Below are positions 6,282-15,269 of a stretch of 43,657 nt of DNA, piece after piece. The stretch lies in contig JAKSIV010000018.1 of the NCBI GenBank assembly GCA_024398635.1, positions 1 through 43,657 of the forward strand, read 5' to 3'. Position 1 is the first letter of the stretch; the number at the start of each line of letters is the position of its first letter. Origin of the DNA: Bacteroidaceae bacterium. Lineage in GTDB: Bacteria; Bacteroidota; Bacteroidia; Bacteroidales; Bacteroidaceae. A program made the position numbers and the translations under genes. The notes below the pieces were generated by a model. The model searched no databases and had not been told where the DNA came from. It worked only from the letters and a program-made list of their open reading frames with translations.

Positions 6282-7622
6282 ATGGAGAAGGAATTTCTGG
6301 ATAACATACTTGAAGTGATTGAGAATCAGGATGCCGTTCAGCTGAAGACCATCCTGGAAGATATGCACCCTGCTGATATCGCCGAGCTGTGTGACGAGCT
6401 TGACGTAGAGGATGCGCGGTTCGTATATCGGCAACTCGATAATGAGACGGCAGCCGATGTACTCGTCGAGATGGACGAGGATAACCGTAAACGACTACTT
6501 GACGAACTGCCTTCTGAGGTCATTGCCACCAAGTTCATCAATAACATGGATACCGATGATGCTGTGGATATCATTCAGGATCTGGATGAGGATAAGCAGG
6601 AGGAGGTGCTCGCCCATATCGGTGATATAGAACAGGCCAGCGATATCGTTGACCTGATGCAGTATGACGAGGATACCGCCGGCGGTCTGATGGGCACTGA
6701 GATGGTGGTGGTAAATGAGAATATGTCCATGCCGGAGTGCCTGCAGGAGATGCGCAAGCAGGCCGAAGACCTTGATGATATATACAACGTTTACGTGGTG
6801 GATGATGACGGCCGTCTCAAGGGCGTTTTCCCGCTCAAGAAGATGATAACCAATCCATCCGTATCAAAGGTTAAGTACGTGATGGACGAGGACCTGATAA
6901 GCACCAAAGTTGACACTCCCATTGATGATGTGGTGCAGTTGATTGAAAAGTATAACCTTGTGTCGGTTCCGGTCGTTGACAGCATAGGCCGCCTGCAGGG
7001 TCAGATCACCGTCGATGACGTCATCGATGAGTTGCGCGACCAACAGGAGCATGACTACCAGATGGCATCTGGTCTTACCGGTGACGTAGAGACTGCCGAC
7101 AGCGTGTTCCGTCAGATGTGGTCACGTATCCCCTGGCTGCTTATAGGTATCCTGGGAGGTATCCTGAACTCAAAACTGCTGGAACATTTCGAGACTGCGT
7201 TTGCCGCAGCCACGTCGCTGCTCTTCTTTATCCCCCTTATCGGAGGTACAGGCGGAAACGTGGGCACACAGTCATCGGCCCTTGTGGTACAGGGCCTGGC
7301 CAACGGATCGCTCAATACATCCAACATAATCAAGCAGGTATTCAAGGAGAGTGCTGTGGCTCTGCTCAATGCAATCGTGCTCTCTCTGCTGGTATTCGGC
7401 TATAACGTGTGGGCATTCGGATTGAGTGATCCTGTCACTTACGCCGTTCCCGGCAGCATGTTTGCGCTGGTACTTATAGGAACACTTTGGGGAACACTCC
7501 TGCCTCTGCTGTTTGAGAAGATCCATATAGATCCCGCCATTGCAACCGGTCCGTTTGTCCAGATTACCAATGACCTTCTGGGTATGGGTATCTACATGCT
7601 GGTTATCACTCTGATTATCTGA
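6282..7622 (+). CDS. mgtE: Magnesium transporter MgtE
   Basis: A 446-residue homodimeric Mg2+ channel/transporter of the inner membrane. The acidic N-terminal superhelical domain covers roughly residues 1-130. A pair of CBS domains (about 140-255, including LMGTEMVVVNENMSMPECLQ and LVSVPVVDSIGRLQGQITVDDV) senses intracellular Mg2+. Five transmembrane helices follow from about residue 275. The pore signature GTGGNVGTQSSALVVQGLA is present. Length and domain order are typical for the family. A weak terminator-like hairpin follows at 7643-7667. Confidence 0.95.
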   Translation: MEKEFLDNILEVIENQDAVQLKTILEDMHPADIAELCDELDVEDARFVYRQLDNETAADVLVEMDEDNRKRLLDELPSEVIATKFINNMDTDDAVDIIQDLDEDKQEEVLAHIGDIEQASDIVDLMQYDEDTAGGLMGTEMVVVNENMSMPECLQEMRKQAEDLDDIYNVYVVDDDGRLKGVFPLKKMITNPSVSKVKYVMDEDLISTKVDTPIDDVVQLIEKYNLVSVPVVDSIGRLQGQITVDDVIDELRDQQEHDYQMASGLTGDVETADSVFRQMWSRIPWLLIGILGGILNSKLLEHFETAFAAATSLLFFIPLIGGTGGNVGTQSSALVVQGLANGSLNTSNIIKQVFKESAVALLNAIVLSLLVFGYNVWAFGLSDPVTYAVPGSMFALVLIGTLWGTLLPLLFEKIHIDPAIATGPFVQITNDLLGMGIYMLVITLII

Positions 7623-7642
7623 TTTGGGGCTTTATTGCAAGA

Positions 7643-7667
7643 AAAACGCCGAGTAATTAGGTGTTTT
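7643..7667 (+). terminator. Possible terminator after mgtE
   Basis: AAAACGCC pairs with GGTGTTTT (one G-T) around a nine-base loop, ending in four T that belong to the stem. The T tract is short, so termination would be modest. Confidence 0.4.
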
Positions 7668-7729
7668 GCGCAGAATTGTTTTTATTTGCATCTTTTGCGA
7701 GGTATTAACAAATAAAACAATTCCGGTTT

Positions 7730-9496
7730 ATGGAAGAGGAAGAGAAAAAAGAGGTGATTGAGGATGTGAAGCCACAGGAGGAAGAGGCTCAGGTTCAGAA
7801 AGAGGCTGCCCAGGAATCAACCTTGACCAGAGAGAGTATAATTTCACGCCTGCAGGAGATTGTAGGCGATATCAATATAGCCAAGCGTCCCGAGCTGGAG
7901 TCTCTCAAGCAGTCGTTCTACAAACAGCAGAGAGCCGCCCAGGAGGAGCAGATAGCTGCCTTTGTAGCCGGTGGTGGTACAGCCGAGGAGTTCAAGCCCG
8001 AACCGGATCCGCTGGAGGAGCAGTTCCGTAAGCTGATGAATATCATCAAGGAGAAGAAAGCTGCCGCCCAGGAGGCTCTTGAGATAGTCCAGAAAGAGAA
8101 TTACAAGAAGAAACTGGAGTTACTTGACCAGTTTAAGGCGCTCATAGAGAAGGCTAATACCGAGGGTGCTTCATACAATGAATTCAAGGCACTTCTTCAG
8201 GAGTGGAAAGAGATCAAGGAAGTTCCCGCCGATAAAGCCAATGAACTCTGGAAAGCATATCAGCAGTATGCCGAGCAGTTCTATGACATACAGAAACTCA
8301 ACAACGAGTTCCGCGAGTATGATTTCAAGAAGAATATGGAGGCCAAGATTGCCATCTGCGAGGAGGCCGAGAAACTTGCCGATGAACCCGATATCGTCGC
8401 CGCATTCCGCAAGCTCCAGAAACTGCATCAGGATTACCGCGAGACAGGCCCTGTATCAAAGGAGTCCAGAGAGGAGATATGGACACGTTTCAAGGCTGCA
8501 TCGACAGTGATAAACAAGCGCCATCAGCAGCACTTTGAGCAACTCAAGGAGAAGGAGAAAGAGAATCTGGACCAGAAGACTGTCATTTGCGAGTTGCTTG
8601 AGGGTATAGAGTTTGATAAGCTGACATCATTCCAGAGCTGGAATGACAAGACACAGGAGGTGCTTGCATTGCAGAAGAAATGGAAAGACATAGGATTTGC
8701 TCCTGCCAAACAGAACCAGAAGATATTTGAGCGTTTCCGTGCTGCGTGCGACGTCTTCTTCAGCCGTAAGGGAGAGTTTTTCAAGCAGGCCAAGACCGAT
8801 ATGACCGCCAACCTTGAAAAGAAGACGGCTCTGTGCGAGCAGGCTGAGGCTCTGAAAGACAGCACCGATTGGAAAGAGACCTGCGACAAGATGGCGGAAT
8901 TGCAGAAACAGTGGCGTGAGATTGGCCCTGTTCAGAAAAAGTACACCAACTCCATCTGGAAACGCTTCATAGGAGCATGTGATTACTTCTATGAGCAGCG
9001 TGACAAGAATACTTCATCCAAGAAACGTGAGGAGAACACCAATCTTGCAGCCAAGAAGGAGATCCTGCCCAAACTGCAGGCATTTGATGCCTCCAACCTG
9101 AGTGATGACGATATTCAGACAATACAGCAGCTTGTCGATGAGTGGAACGGCATCGGATTTGTTCCCTTCAAGGTAAAGGATAAGATAGCTGCCCAGTTCA
9201 AGGCCGTGATGGAGCCCTTTGCAGATGTTGTCAGCACACGCCGTGGACGTTCTGCACAGCGCGGAGGCTCGGCACGTGAAGCAGGTTCGCCGCGTGAGAA
9301 ACTGATTCGTCAGTATGAGCAGAAAAAGAGCGAGATTCAGACTTATGAGAACAATATCGGATTCATGAATGCTTCAAGCAAGACCGGCAACGGTTTTGTT
9401 GACGCCATCAAGTCCAAGATTGAAACTCTCAAACAGGAGGCCGATGATCTGCTTGCCCAGATAAAGTCTATGGACGCTGAAGAAATTGAGAATTGA
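7730..9496 (+). CDS. DUF349 repeat protein
   Basis: A 588-residue, highly charged, mostly alpha-helical cytoplasmic protein with no signal peptide or membrane segment. After an acidic N-terminus it carries five DUF349-type repeats near residues 155-190, 225-270, 312-350, 388-425 and 465-500. Each has a core like LQKxWKxIGxVPxKxxxxIWxRFxAACDxFF. A basic linker rich in Arg, Gly and Ser (about 503-522) leads to a terminal coiled coil. Such proteins are conserved in Bacteroidetes, and the repeat has been loosely linked to nucleic acid or ribosome contexts, but no function is established. The single gene is closed by a strong bidirectional terminator. Confidence 0.88.
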   Translation: MEEEEKKEVIEDVKPQEEEAQVQKEAAQESTLTRESIISRLQEIVGDINIAKRPELESLKQSFYKQQRAAQEEQIAAFVAGGGTAEEFKPEPDPLEEQFRKLMNIIKEKKAAAQEALEIVQKENYKKKLELLDQFKALIEKANTEGASYNEFKALLQEWKEIKEVPADKANELWKAYQQYAEQFYDIQKLNNEFREYDFKKNMEAKIAICEEAEKLADEPDIVAAFRKLQKLHQDYRETGPVSKESREEIWTRFKAASTVINKRHQQHFEQLKEKEKENLDQKTVICELLEGIEFDKLTSFQSWNDKTQEVLALQKKWKDIGFAPAKQNQKIFERFRAACDVFFSRKGEFFKQAKTDMTANLEKKTALCEQAEALKDSTDWKETCDKMAELQKQWREIGPVQKKYTNSIWKRFIGACDYFYEQRDKNTSSKKREENTNLAAKKEILPKLQAFDASNLSDDDIQTIQQLVDEWNGIGFVPFKVKDKIAAQFKAVMEPFADVVSTRRGRSAQRGGSAREAGSPREKLIRQYEQKKSEIQTYENNIGFMNASSKTGNGFVDAIKSKIETLKQEADDLLAQIKSMDAEEIEN

Positions 9497-9514
9497 AAAT
9501 TCTTTCAGTCGCTT

Positions 9515-9539
9515 CGCTTTGTGAAAGCGTCCCTTCGGG
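9515..9539. repeat. Two adjacent small hairpins downstream of the DUF349 gene
   Basis: CGCTTT-GTG-AAAGCG at 9515-9529 is a perfect six-base-pair hairpin, directly followed by CCC-TTC-GGG at 9531-9539. Neither has a T tract. They lie between the DUF349 stop codon and the terminator and could protect the mRNA 3' end or be part of a dispersed repeat. Confidence 0.4.
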
Positions 9540-9558
9540 CCGAGCGGAAAATTGAAAT

Positions 9559-9589
9559 AAAAAAAGTCCGGTGATGCCGGACTTTTTTT
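9559..9589. terminator. Bidirectional Rho-independent terminator
   Basis: GTCCGG (9566-9571) pairs with CCGGAC (9577-9582) around a five-base loop. The stem is extended by seven A on the left and seven T on the right. It serves both the DUF349 gene (plus) and the convergent dehydrogenase gene (minus), whose TAA stop overlaps the T tract. Confidence 0.9.
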
Positions 9590-10607
9590 ATGTGAAATCG
9601 GTAAGGATTCTGAAGATTTTGCCTGGCGCCTCGACCCACTTTTTCATCGCATCCAACGCCTGATCCGGATTGACGACTGCCGATATGAGCTCATCCTTGG
9701 GGCAGGTACCGCGCTGGAGATATCGGATTACAGCCTCAAAATCAGACGGCATGGCGTTGCGTGAGCCGTGTATGTTGATTTCCTTTTTGACAAAGAGGCC
9801 TGTGTGGAAGGTCACGTCGTTCTTTGAGTAGCCTATGCAGACTACGCGTCCCGAGAATGCGACTTCATCAATGGCAGCCTGGTAAGTGGGTACGCTGCCT
9901 ACGGCCTCGATTACGACCGTGGGGCCCAATCCATCGGTCAAACCGATGATTTCGGTATGCAGATCCTGCTCTTTCGAGTTTATCGTATAGGTTGCTCCCA
10001 GACGGCGGGCCAACGCCAGTTTCTCATTGTCCAGATCGACTGCTATTACGGTTGCACCGCGTAGGGATGCCCTTACGATTGCACCTACGCCAATCATTCC
10101 GCAACCGAATACCAGAACGGTGTCGGAGTCTGTAACCTGGGCTCTTGATACGGCGTGGAAACCTACGCTCATGGGTTCGATCAAGGCGCAATCACGAGGT
10201 GAAATGCCTTGTGCCGGTATGATCTTCTGCCATGGAAGCACCATGTAGTCACGCATGGCGCCGTCGCGCTGCACGCCAAGAGTCTCGTTGAATTCACATG
10301 CATTGGGGTGTCCTGAGCGGCAGGCTGCACAGTGGCCGCAGTTGGTGTAGGGATTTACGGTTACCGTAAGACCCGGAACCAGATGGCTTGGTACATCCGG
10401 TCCTACGCTCTCAATGACGGCTCCTATTTCATGGCCGGGAATGACGGCTTCTTTTGCCATCAGGTTTCGGCCCAGGAATGTATTCAGGTCTGATCCGCAG
10501 AATCCTACATATTGTATCTTGAGCAGCACCTCTCCGGCACCAGCCGTGGGCTTGGGCGCCTGTTCCACAATCATCTCTCCCTGTGCGGGAATCCTAATCT
10601 TTCTCAT
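9588..10607 (-). CDS. Zinc-dependent dehydrogenase, L-galactonate/sugar-acid dehydrogenase type
   Basis: A 339-residue medium-chain dehydrogenase. Catalytic zinc ligands C37, H59-E60 and E144 are present. The structural zinc loop has C90, C93, C96 and C104, and the nucleotide-binding motif is GCGMIG (G168-G173). From memory, the segments LIEPMSVGFHAV and KKEINIHGSRNAMPSDF resemble E. coli LgoD, which oxidises L-galactonate to D-tagaturonate. It is the last gene of a tightly coupled four-gene set: its ATG shares one base with the permease stop. In that setting it would oxidise the aldonate made by the lactonase. Substrate is inferred from context; other polyol or sugar-acid dehydrogenases share this fold. 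Confidence 0.85.
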   Translation of the reverse strand: MRKIRIPAQGEMIVEQAPKPTAGAGEVLLKIQYVGFCGSDLNTFLGRNLMAKEAVIPGHEIGAVIESVGPDVPSHLVPGLTVTVNPYTNCGHCAACRSGHPNACEFNETLGVQRDGAMRDYMVLPWQKIIPAQGISPRDCALIEPMSVGFHAVSRAQVTDSDTVLVFGCGMIGVGAIVRASLRGATVIAVDLDNEKLALARRLGATYTINSKEQDLHTEIIGLTDGLGPTVVIEAVGSVPTYQAAIDEVAFSGRVVCIGYSKNDVTFHTGLFVKKEINIHGSRNAMPSDFEAVIRYLQRGTCPKDELISAVVNPDQALDAMKKWVEAPGKIFRILTDFT

Positions 10608-11821
10608 CAGTCTATAATTTTATGTCCTCTCCATCCGTACCATGCACAGACTGCAAAGCAGATAAGAGGAATGAAATATGCGATATTCGGGTTAGCCATT
10701 GATTTCTGCACGTATGCCGTCAGAATGGGCAGTATGGAATTGCCTACAATAGCCATTACCAGGAATGCCGATCCGCTCTTGGTATCACCTTTGAGGTCTG
10801 TCAGGGCAAGTGAGAACTGTGTGGGATACATGATTGACATGAAGAATGAGATACCCATCATTGCGAATACGGCTGCCTTACCGCCGACAATACATACAAA
10901 GATGCAGAGCAGCACGTTAGCCACACCATAAACTACAAGCATGTTTTCGGGACGGAATTTGACCATAAGAGTAGTGCCAATCCATCGGCCCAACAGGAAG
11001 AACAGCATGTAGAATCCAAAGAAGGTGGTAGCCTGACTGTTGGTCATACCTACGTAGTTGATGCAGTATACCAGGAAAAGGCTGTTCACGGCTGTCTGGC
11101 CGCCATTGTAGAAGAACTGTGCAATTACGCCGTTGCGCAGGTGGCTACGTTTAAGAACCCTGAAGGATATAAGCTTGGTCCCTTCCTTGTCATCATCCTC
11201 GGCCTGTATGCGCGGAAGGCGGGTGAATATGAATACTACTGCAATGACAATGAGCACGACCGCGAATATGGCATAAGTCATACGGAAGGTATGAATCTCC
11301 GTTTCCATCGATGTTTCGGCACCGGCGCCAAGTATGATCTTACTCAGGAACATTGCGGCAATGAATGCACCAAGTCCGTTGAATGCCTGCGCCAGGTTAA
11401 GTCGGCGCGGAGCGGTAGCCGGGTCTCCAAGTTCAGTGACATAGGGGTTGGCAGCCGTCTCAAGGAAACACATGCCGATAGCTACTATGAAGAAGGCGCA
11501 TAGGTAAAGTGGGAAGCTGTGCATGCGCGTTACCGGCAGGAACAGAAGTCCGCCCGCTGCGGCAATCAGAAGTCCCAGTACTATGCCTGCCTTGTAGCTG
11601 AACCGTTTCATGAACATGGCGATAGGTATCGGGAAGAGGAAGTATGCAAACCAGTAAGAGGTCTCTACGAATTCGGCCTTCGCCTGGTCTATATCAAAGA
11701 GGGTCATCATCTTCTTGACGACCGATGAAAGCAGGTTGTTGCTTATTGCCCAAAGGAAAAACAGGCAGATTACCATTGACAGTGCAACGGTAAAGGTTTT
11801 GGATTTGGCGTTCTGACTCAT
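10607..11821 (-). CDS. MFS sugar permease, FucP-like
   Basis: A 404-residue major facilitator with about twelve hydrophobic segments. It matches the fucose/glucose/galactose:H+ symporter group in its start (FTVALSMVICLFFLWAISNNL), in ETAANPYVTELG before the fifth helix, and in ALTDLKGDTKSGSAFLVMAIVG near the tenth and eleventh. It would bring a free hexose across the inner membrane. It overlaps both neighbours (ATGA with the amidohydrolase upstream, TGATG with the dehydrogenase downstream), so it is part of one coupled unit. L-fucose or L-galactose is the likely substrate, judged from the partner enzymes. Confidence 0.88.
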   Translation of the reverse strand: MSQNAKSKTFTVALSMVICLFFLWAISNNLLSSVVKKMMTLFDIDQAKAEFVETSYWFAYFLFPIPIAMFMKRFSYKAGIVLGLLIAAAGGLLFLPVTRMHSFPLYLCAFFIVAIGMCFLETAANPYVTELGDPATAPRRLNLAQAFNGLGAFIAAMFLSKIILGAGAETSMETEIHTFRMTYAIFAVVLIVIAVVFIFTRLPRIQAEDDDKEGTKLISFRVLKRSHLRNGVIAQFFYNGGQTAVNSLFLVYCINYVGMTNSQATTFFGFYMLFFLLGRWIGTTLMVKFRPENMLVVYGVANVLLCIFVCIVGGKAAVFAMMGISFFMSIMYPTQFSLALTDLKGDTKSGSAFLVMAIVGNSILPILTAYVQKSMANPNIAYFIPLICFAVCAWYGWRGHKIID

Positions 11822-12738
11822 TCTGACATATTTTTAATGTAAGGTAAATCAATTTCTGTATTTATTCCGTAGAATTTCATTGCATTACGACCCAGGAACA
11901 ACTCCTTGGATTCATCGGTGAATTCATTGGATTTGAGTATGAAGTCATATGACATTCGATATGTTATGGCGGTTATGGTACGCGGGTAGTCCGAGCCCCA
12001 CATAAGTTTGTCCATACCAACCTCGTCGGCAGCTTCAAGGATGGCCTTTACAGCTCCCTTGAACGGGTAGAATTCATCGTTGAAAAGCCATGTTATACCG
12101 CCCGATTCAATCATCACGTTTTTGTGGCGTGCCAGTCGGATCTGTTCCATCCATCCTGGAACCGTAACCATTCCGAAATGACCGACCGCAATCTTAAGGT
12201 CGGGGCATTCCTGTATGACCTCTTCCATCTCGGGAACCTGGACTGCTCCGTCCTCAAGGGTGATTGAAAGGAATACGCCGCTCTTTTCCATAAGGCGGAA
12301 CATCTCCATCATCTCCGGGCAGGTCAGGCTTACACGCCCTTGCGGGGTCTGAAGCCGGTGTCCCGGGATGGCAATGCCCTTGAATCCCTGTGCTGTCAGT
12401 TTGCGTACCTCCTGGTGATAACCCGGTTGACGGTAATCGGCCATACCGCATACGATAAAGCGCTCCGGGTATCGTTTCTGGACGTCAGCCAGGTAATTAT
12501 TCTGGATTCCATCGATAAATTCCTGTACAACAACGGCGGCTGTCACCTGTGCGTAGTCCATGTTTGAGAGGAATATCTCGGCGGTGTTGCGTCCGTCAAT
12601 GATGAATGGGGGTATCATCTGGCGGACTTCACCCATAAACAGGGACCTTCCGTTTTCAAGCGTGCGTATAGGATAGCCGTTGACTACGGTGTCCTGACGC
12701 AGCCACAGATGTGAGTGCGTATCAATTATCTTCATCAT
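11818..12738 (-). CDS. Amidohydrolase-2 family lactonase (COG3618-like)
   Basis: A cytoplasmic TIM-barrel metal hydrolase of 306 residues from the chosen start. The metal site begins with DTHSHLW (H-x-H), continues with the barrel histidine in VGHFG, and closes with the aspartate in WGSDYP. Members of this group hydrolyse sugar lactones; L-fucono-1,5-lactonase is a characterised example. Start: ATG 12738 overlaps the upstream aldo/keto reductase stop as ATGA, so I prefer it to an in-frame ATG at 12747. Between a sugar dehydrogenase and a FucP-like permease, the expected reaction is opening of the aldonolactone to the aldonate. Confidence 0.85.
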   Translation of the reverse strand: MMKIIDTHSHLWLRQDTVVNGYPIRTLENGRSLFMGEVRQMIPPFIIDGRNTAEIFLSNMDYAQVTAAVVVQEFIDGIQNNYLADVQKRYPERFIVCGMADYRQPGYHQEVRKLTAQGFKGIAIPGHRLQTPQGRVSLTCPEMMEMFRLMEKSGVFLSITLEDGAVQVPEMEEVIQECPDLKIAVGHFGMVTVPGWMEQIRLARHKNVMIESGGITWLFNDEFYPFKGAVKAILEAADEVGMDKLMWGSDYPRTITAITYRMSYDFILKSNEFTDESKELFLGRNAMKFYGINTEIDLPYIKNMSE

Positions 12739-13688
12739 GAGTTGCACCAGGTAACCCTCTTCTGGTCACCTATTATATCGCGAACCTCAAATACCAGATT
12801 CCAGTCGAGCGGCTCCTGAACCACCTCGATGTTGCGCAGAACGTTCTTGGGGTTGGCCGAACTGAACAGGGTTGTTGCTATGCGCGGGTTGCTGTATGAG
12901 TACTGGACTGCCAGTTTCTCGATTGATGTGCCGCGGGATTTGCAGTGACGGGCTGCCTTGGCGCATGCCTCTACCAGAGGTTTGGGTGCCGGATGCCAAT
13001 CGGGAACACCGCGTTCTGAAAGCAGTCCCATGGCAAGCGGTGAAGCGTTGATGACACCTATGCCTTTCTGTTCAAAGTAACCCAGATAGTCGTTAAGCTT
13101 GTCATCGTTAAGGCAGAAATGGCAGAAGTTGAGAATGCTCTCGACCGTACCGGCCGGGGCGTGGTCAACTACCCATTTCAGGTTTTCAAGCTGCAGGTCG
13201 GTTATTCCTACATGGCTGACTATTCCTTTGTCACGCAGCTCCACAAGTGCGGGAAGTGTCTCATTGACCACCTTCTGCAATCCTCCCGGCAGGGCAGCCT
13301 GGAACTCAATGTCATGCACATTAATAAGATCGATATGGTCAATATTGAGGCGCTCCATACTCTCATAGACGCTCTCGGTGGCACGCTTGGCACTGTAGTC
13401 CCATGTGTTGACGCCGTCCTTTCCGTAGCGTCCCACCTTGGTTGACAGGAAGTATTTGTCACGCGGTATATCCTTGAGTGCCTTGCCCAGTACTGTCTCA
13501 GCCTTGTAGTGGCCGTAGTAGGGGGATACGTCGATAAAATTCAGGCCGTTGTCAACGGCGGTGAAAACGGCGTTTATTGCCTCCTTTTCATTGATGTCAT
13601 GGAAGACTCCTCCCAGTGATGATGCACCGAATGCCAGTCTTGCCACCTTCATTCCGGTCTTGCCGATCTCATTGTATTTCAAACTCAT
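12735..13688 (-). CDS. Aldo/keto reductase, L-galactose/L-fucose dehydrogenase type
   Basis: A 317-residue NAD(P)-dependent TIM-barrel oxidoreductase. The catalytic tetrad is visible: D53, Y58, K84 and H125. Motifs such as LAFGASSLGGVF, NFIDVSPYYGHYKAETVLGKAL, VHDIEF and ASPLAMGLLSERGVPDWHPA closely resemble, from memory, plant L-galactose dehydrogenase and bacterial L-fucose dehydrogenases. The expected reaction is oxidation of the sugar at C1 to the lactone, which the next gene would hydrolyse. The start lies 21 bp after the ispH stop with no promoter element between them, so the sugar set appears to be read from the porQ-cmk-ispH transcript. Confidence 0.88.
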   Translation of the reverse strand: MSLKYNEIGKTGMKVARLAFGASSLGGVFHDINEKEAINAVFTAVDNGLNFIDVSPYYGHYKAETVLGKALKDIPRDKYFLSTKVGRYGKDGVNTWDYSAKRATESVYESMERLNIDHIDLINVHDIEFQAALPGGLQKVVNETLPALVELRDKGIVSHVGITDLQLENLKWVVDHAPAGTVESILNFCHFCLNDDKLNDYLGYFEQKGIGVINASPLAMGLLSERGVPDWHPAPKPLVEACAKAARHCKSRGTSIEKLAVQYSYSNPRIATTLFSSANPKNVLRNIEVVQEPLDWNLVFEVRDIIGDQKRVTWCNS

Positions 13689-13709
13689 AATTGGTAAGTG
13701 ATTAGGTTA

Positions 13710-14579
13710 TTATCTGTCGTTGAAATGGGCTAAAATAAATTCACGGCACTCCTCCATCAGCCACTTGGGGGTTGAGGTTGCTCCGCATATGCCAATTGAT
13801 TGCGCTCCATCCAGTGGCTTGAAGTCAATATCATCGCGGCTCTCTATCATGTATGAGTGAGGATTCACATTGAGACATTCGTTGAACAGCACCTTTCCGT
13901 TGGAGCTCTTGCGGCCCGATACGAAAAGTATCACGTCATGCCGGCTGGCAAATTCACGTATGTTCTCACGTCGGTGGGACACCTGTCCGCATACCGTGTT
14001 GTTGTGTATGAACTTGCGGTCGGCGGGAACATGCTCCGCTATCTTCTCTATGAGTTGGTTGTAGCTGGCTGCAGACTTTGTGGTCTGTGAGTACAGAAAT
14101 ATGTCCTTATTGAAGTTTATTCGGTCGATTTCATCGGCCGATTCTATGACAATGGCCGTTCCGTCGGTCTGGCCTACCAATCCCAGAACCTCGGCGTGTC
14201 CTTTCTGTCCGAAAATCACGATTTGTCCGGTGGATGGATCCAGTTCCTGATACTGCCGGTGAATACGCTGTTGCAGCTTAAGCACAACGTGACAGGTGGC
14301 GTCAATAAGTGTTATGCCGTTTTTGCGTGCCGTCTGATATGTGGATGGCGGCTCTCCGTGTGCCCGCAGCAGCACTTTTGCATCCTGAAGCGAACCGAAC
14401 TGTTTATGATTGATCGTTTTGAGTCCCAGACTCTGAAGCCGTTCGCACTCTATTCCGTTATGTACGATATCGCCCAGACAAAACAACTCGTCGCTGTTGC
14501 GCAACTCCTCTTCGGCCTTGCCTATGGCTGAAAGCACGCCGAAACAGAATCCCGAGTCATTGTCTATCTCAACCGTCAT
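13710..14579 (-). CDS. ispH: 4-hydroxy-3-methylbut-2-enyl diphosphate reductase
   Basis: The last enzyme of the MEP isoprenoid pathway. It uses a [4Fe-4S] cluster to make IPP and DMAPP. The three cluster cysteines are C12 (GFCFGV), C96 (DATCHVV) and C197 (NNTVCGQV). Substrate-binding H40, H74 and H128 and the proton-relay E129 are also in place. At 289 residues it is of normal length. It starts six bases after the cmk stop. Its product feeds the polyprenyl synthetase encoded at 17337-18311. Confidence 0.95.
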   Translation of the reverse strand: MTVEIDNDSGFCFGVLSAIGKAEEELRNSDELFCLGDIVHNGIECERLQSLGLKTINHKQFGSLQDAKVLLRAHGEPPSTYQTARKNGITLIDATCHVVLKLQQRIHRQYQELDPSTGQIVIFGQKGHAEVLGLVGQTDGTAIVIESADEIDRINFNKDIFLYSQTTKSAASYNQLIEKIAEHVPADRKFIHNNTVCGQVSHRRENIREFASRHDVILFVSGRKSSNGKVLFNECLNVNPHSYMIESRDDIDFKPLDGAQSIGICGATSTPKWLMEECREFILAHFNDR

Positions 14580-14585
14580 AAGCGT

Positions 14586-15269
14586 TTATTCGGACGCAGC
14601 CTCCAGATATTGTTCCATAAGCCACTGGTCCTGTTGCTGGAATGTCAGGTTGCTGTTGTCAAGCACAATGGCGTCATCGGCCTTACGCAGGGGTGAAACT
14701 GCACGGTGTGAGTCTATGTAATCGCGTTCACGTACATTCTTGAGAACATCTTCATACACAGGGTTGTCACCTTTGAGTTTCAGCTCGTCAAACCGGCGGC
14801 GGGCGCGTATCTCATCGCTGGCTGTAACGAATATCTTGAGTTCTGCGTTGGGGAATACGGTAGTGCCTATATCGCGGCCGTCCATGATGATTGCGCCTTT
14901 CTTGCCCATCTCTCTCTGCAGTTTTACCATAGCTTCCCTTACGAATCCTATGGCCGAGATGGGACTTACGTTGCCCGATACCTCCATGCCGCGTATCTGG
15001 CGCTCCACATTTTCGCCGTTGAGAATGGTGTACTGCTGGCCGTTCTCATGGCCGAATGAGATATTTATCTGAGGCAGCTCTTTTTTGAGTGACTCCTCGT
15101 CTATACCGTCTTTGCCGATGAATCCGCGACGCATGGCGTAAAGCGTAACGGCGCGGTACATGGCACCGGTGTCAATGTACGTGTATCCTATAGCTTTTGC
15201 AAGCGTTTTGGCCATGGTGCTCTTGCCGCACGATGAATGGCCGTCCATTGCTATGATGATCTTTTTCAT
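14586..15269 (-). CDS. cmk: Cytidylate kinase
   Basis: Phosphorylates CMP and dCMP with ATP for nucleotide salvage and CTP supply. The protein has 227 residues with the P loop GHSSCGKST near residues 10-18, the CMP-binding [10 protein letters not shown], and the lid and sugar-contact region [22 protein letters not shown] with the RARRR cluster. It overlaps the porQ stop by four bases (ATGA) and precedes ispH by six bases, so the three form one coupled operon. Confidence 0.95.
   Translation of the reverse strand: MKKIIIAMDGHSSCGKSTMAKTLAKAIGYTYIDTGAMYRAVTLYAMRRGFIGKDGIDEESLKKELPQINISFGHENGQQYTILNGENVERQIRGMEVSGNVSPISAIGFVREAMVKLQREMGKKGAIIMDGRDIGTTVFPNAELKIFVTASDEIRARRRFDELKLKGDNPVYEDVLKNVRERDYIDSHRAVSPLRKADDAIVLDNSNLTFQQQDQWLMEQYLEAASE

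Noticed and set aside
13857..14531. Plus-strand open frames opposite ispH
   Set aside because: They are shadows of ispH, which keeps all three cluster cysteines and substrate-binding histidines.
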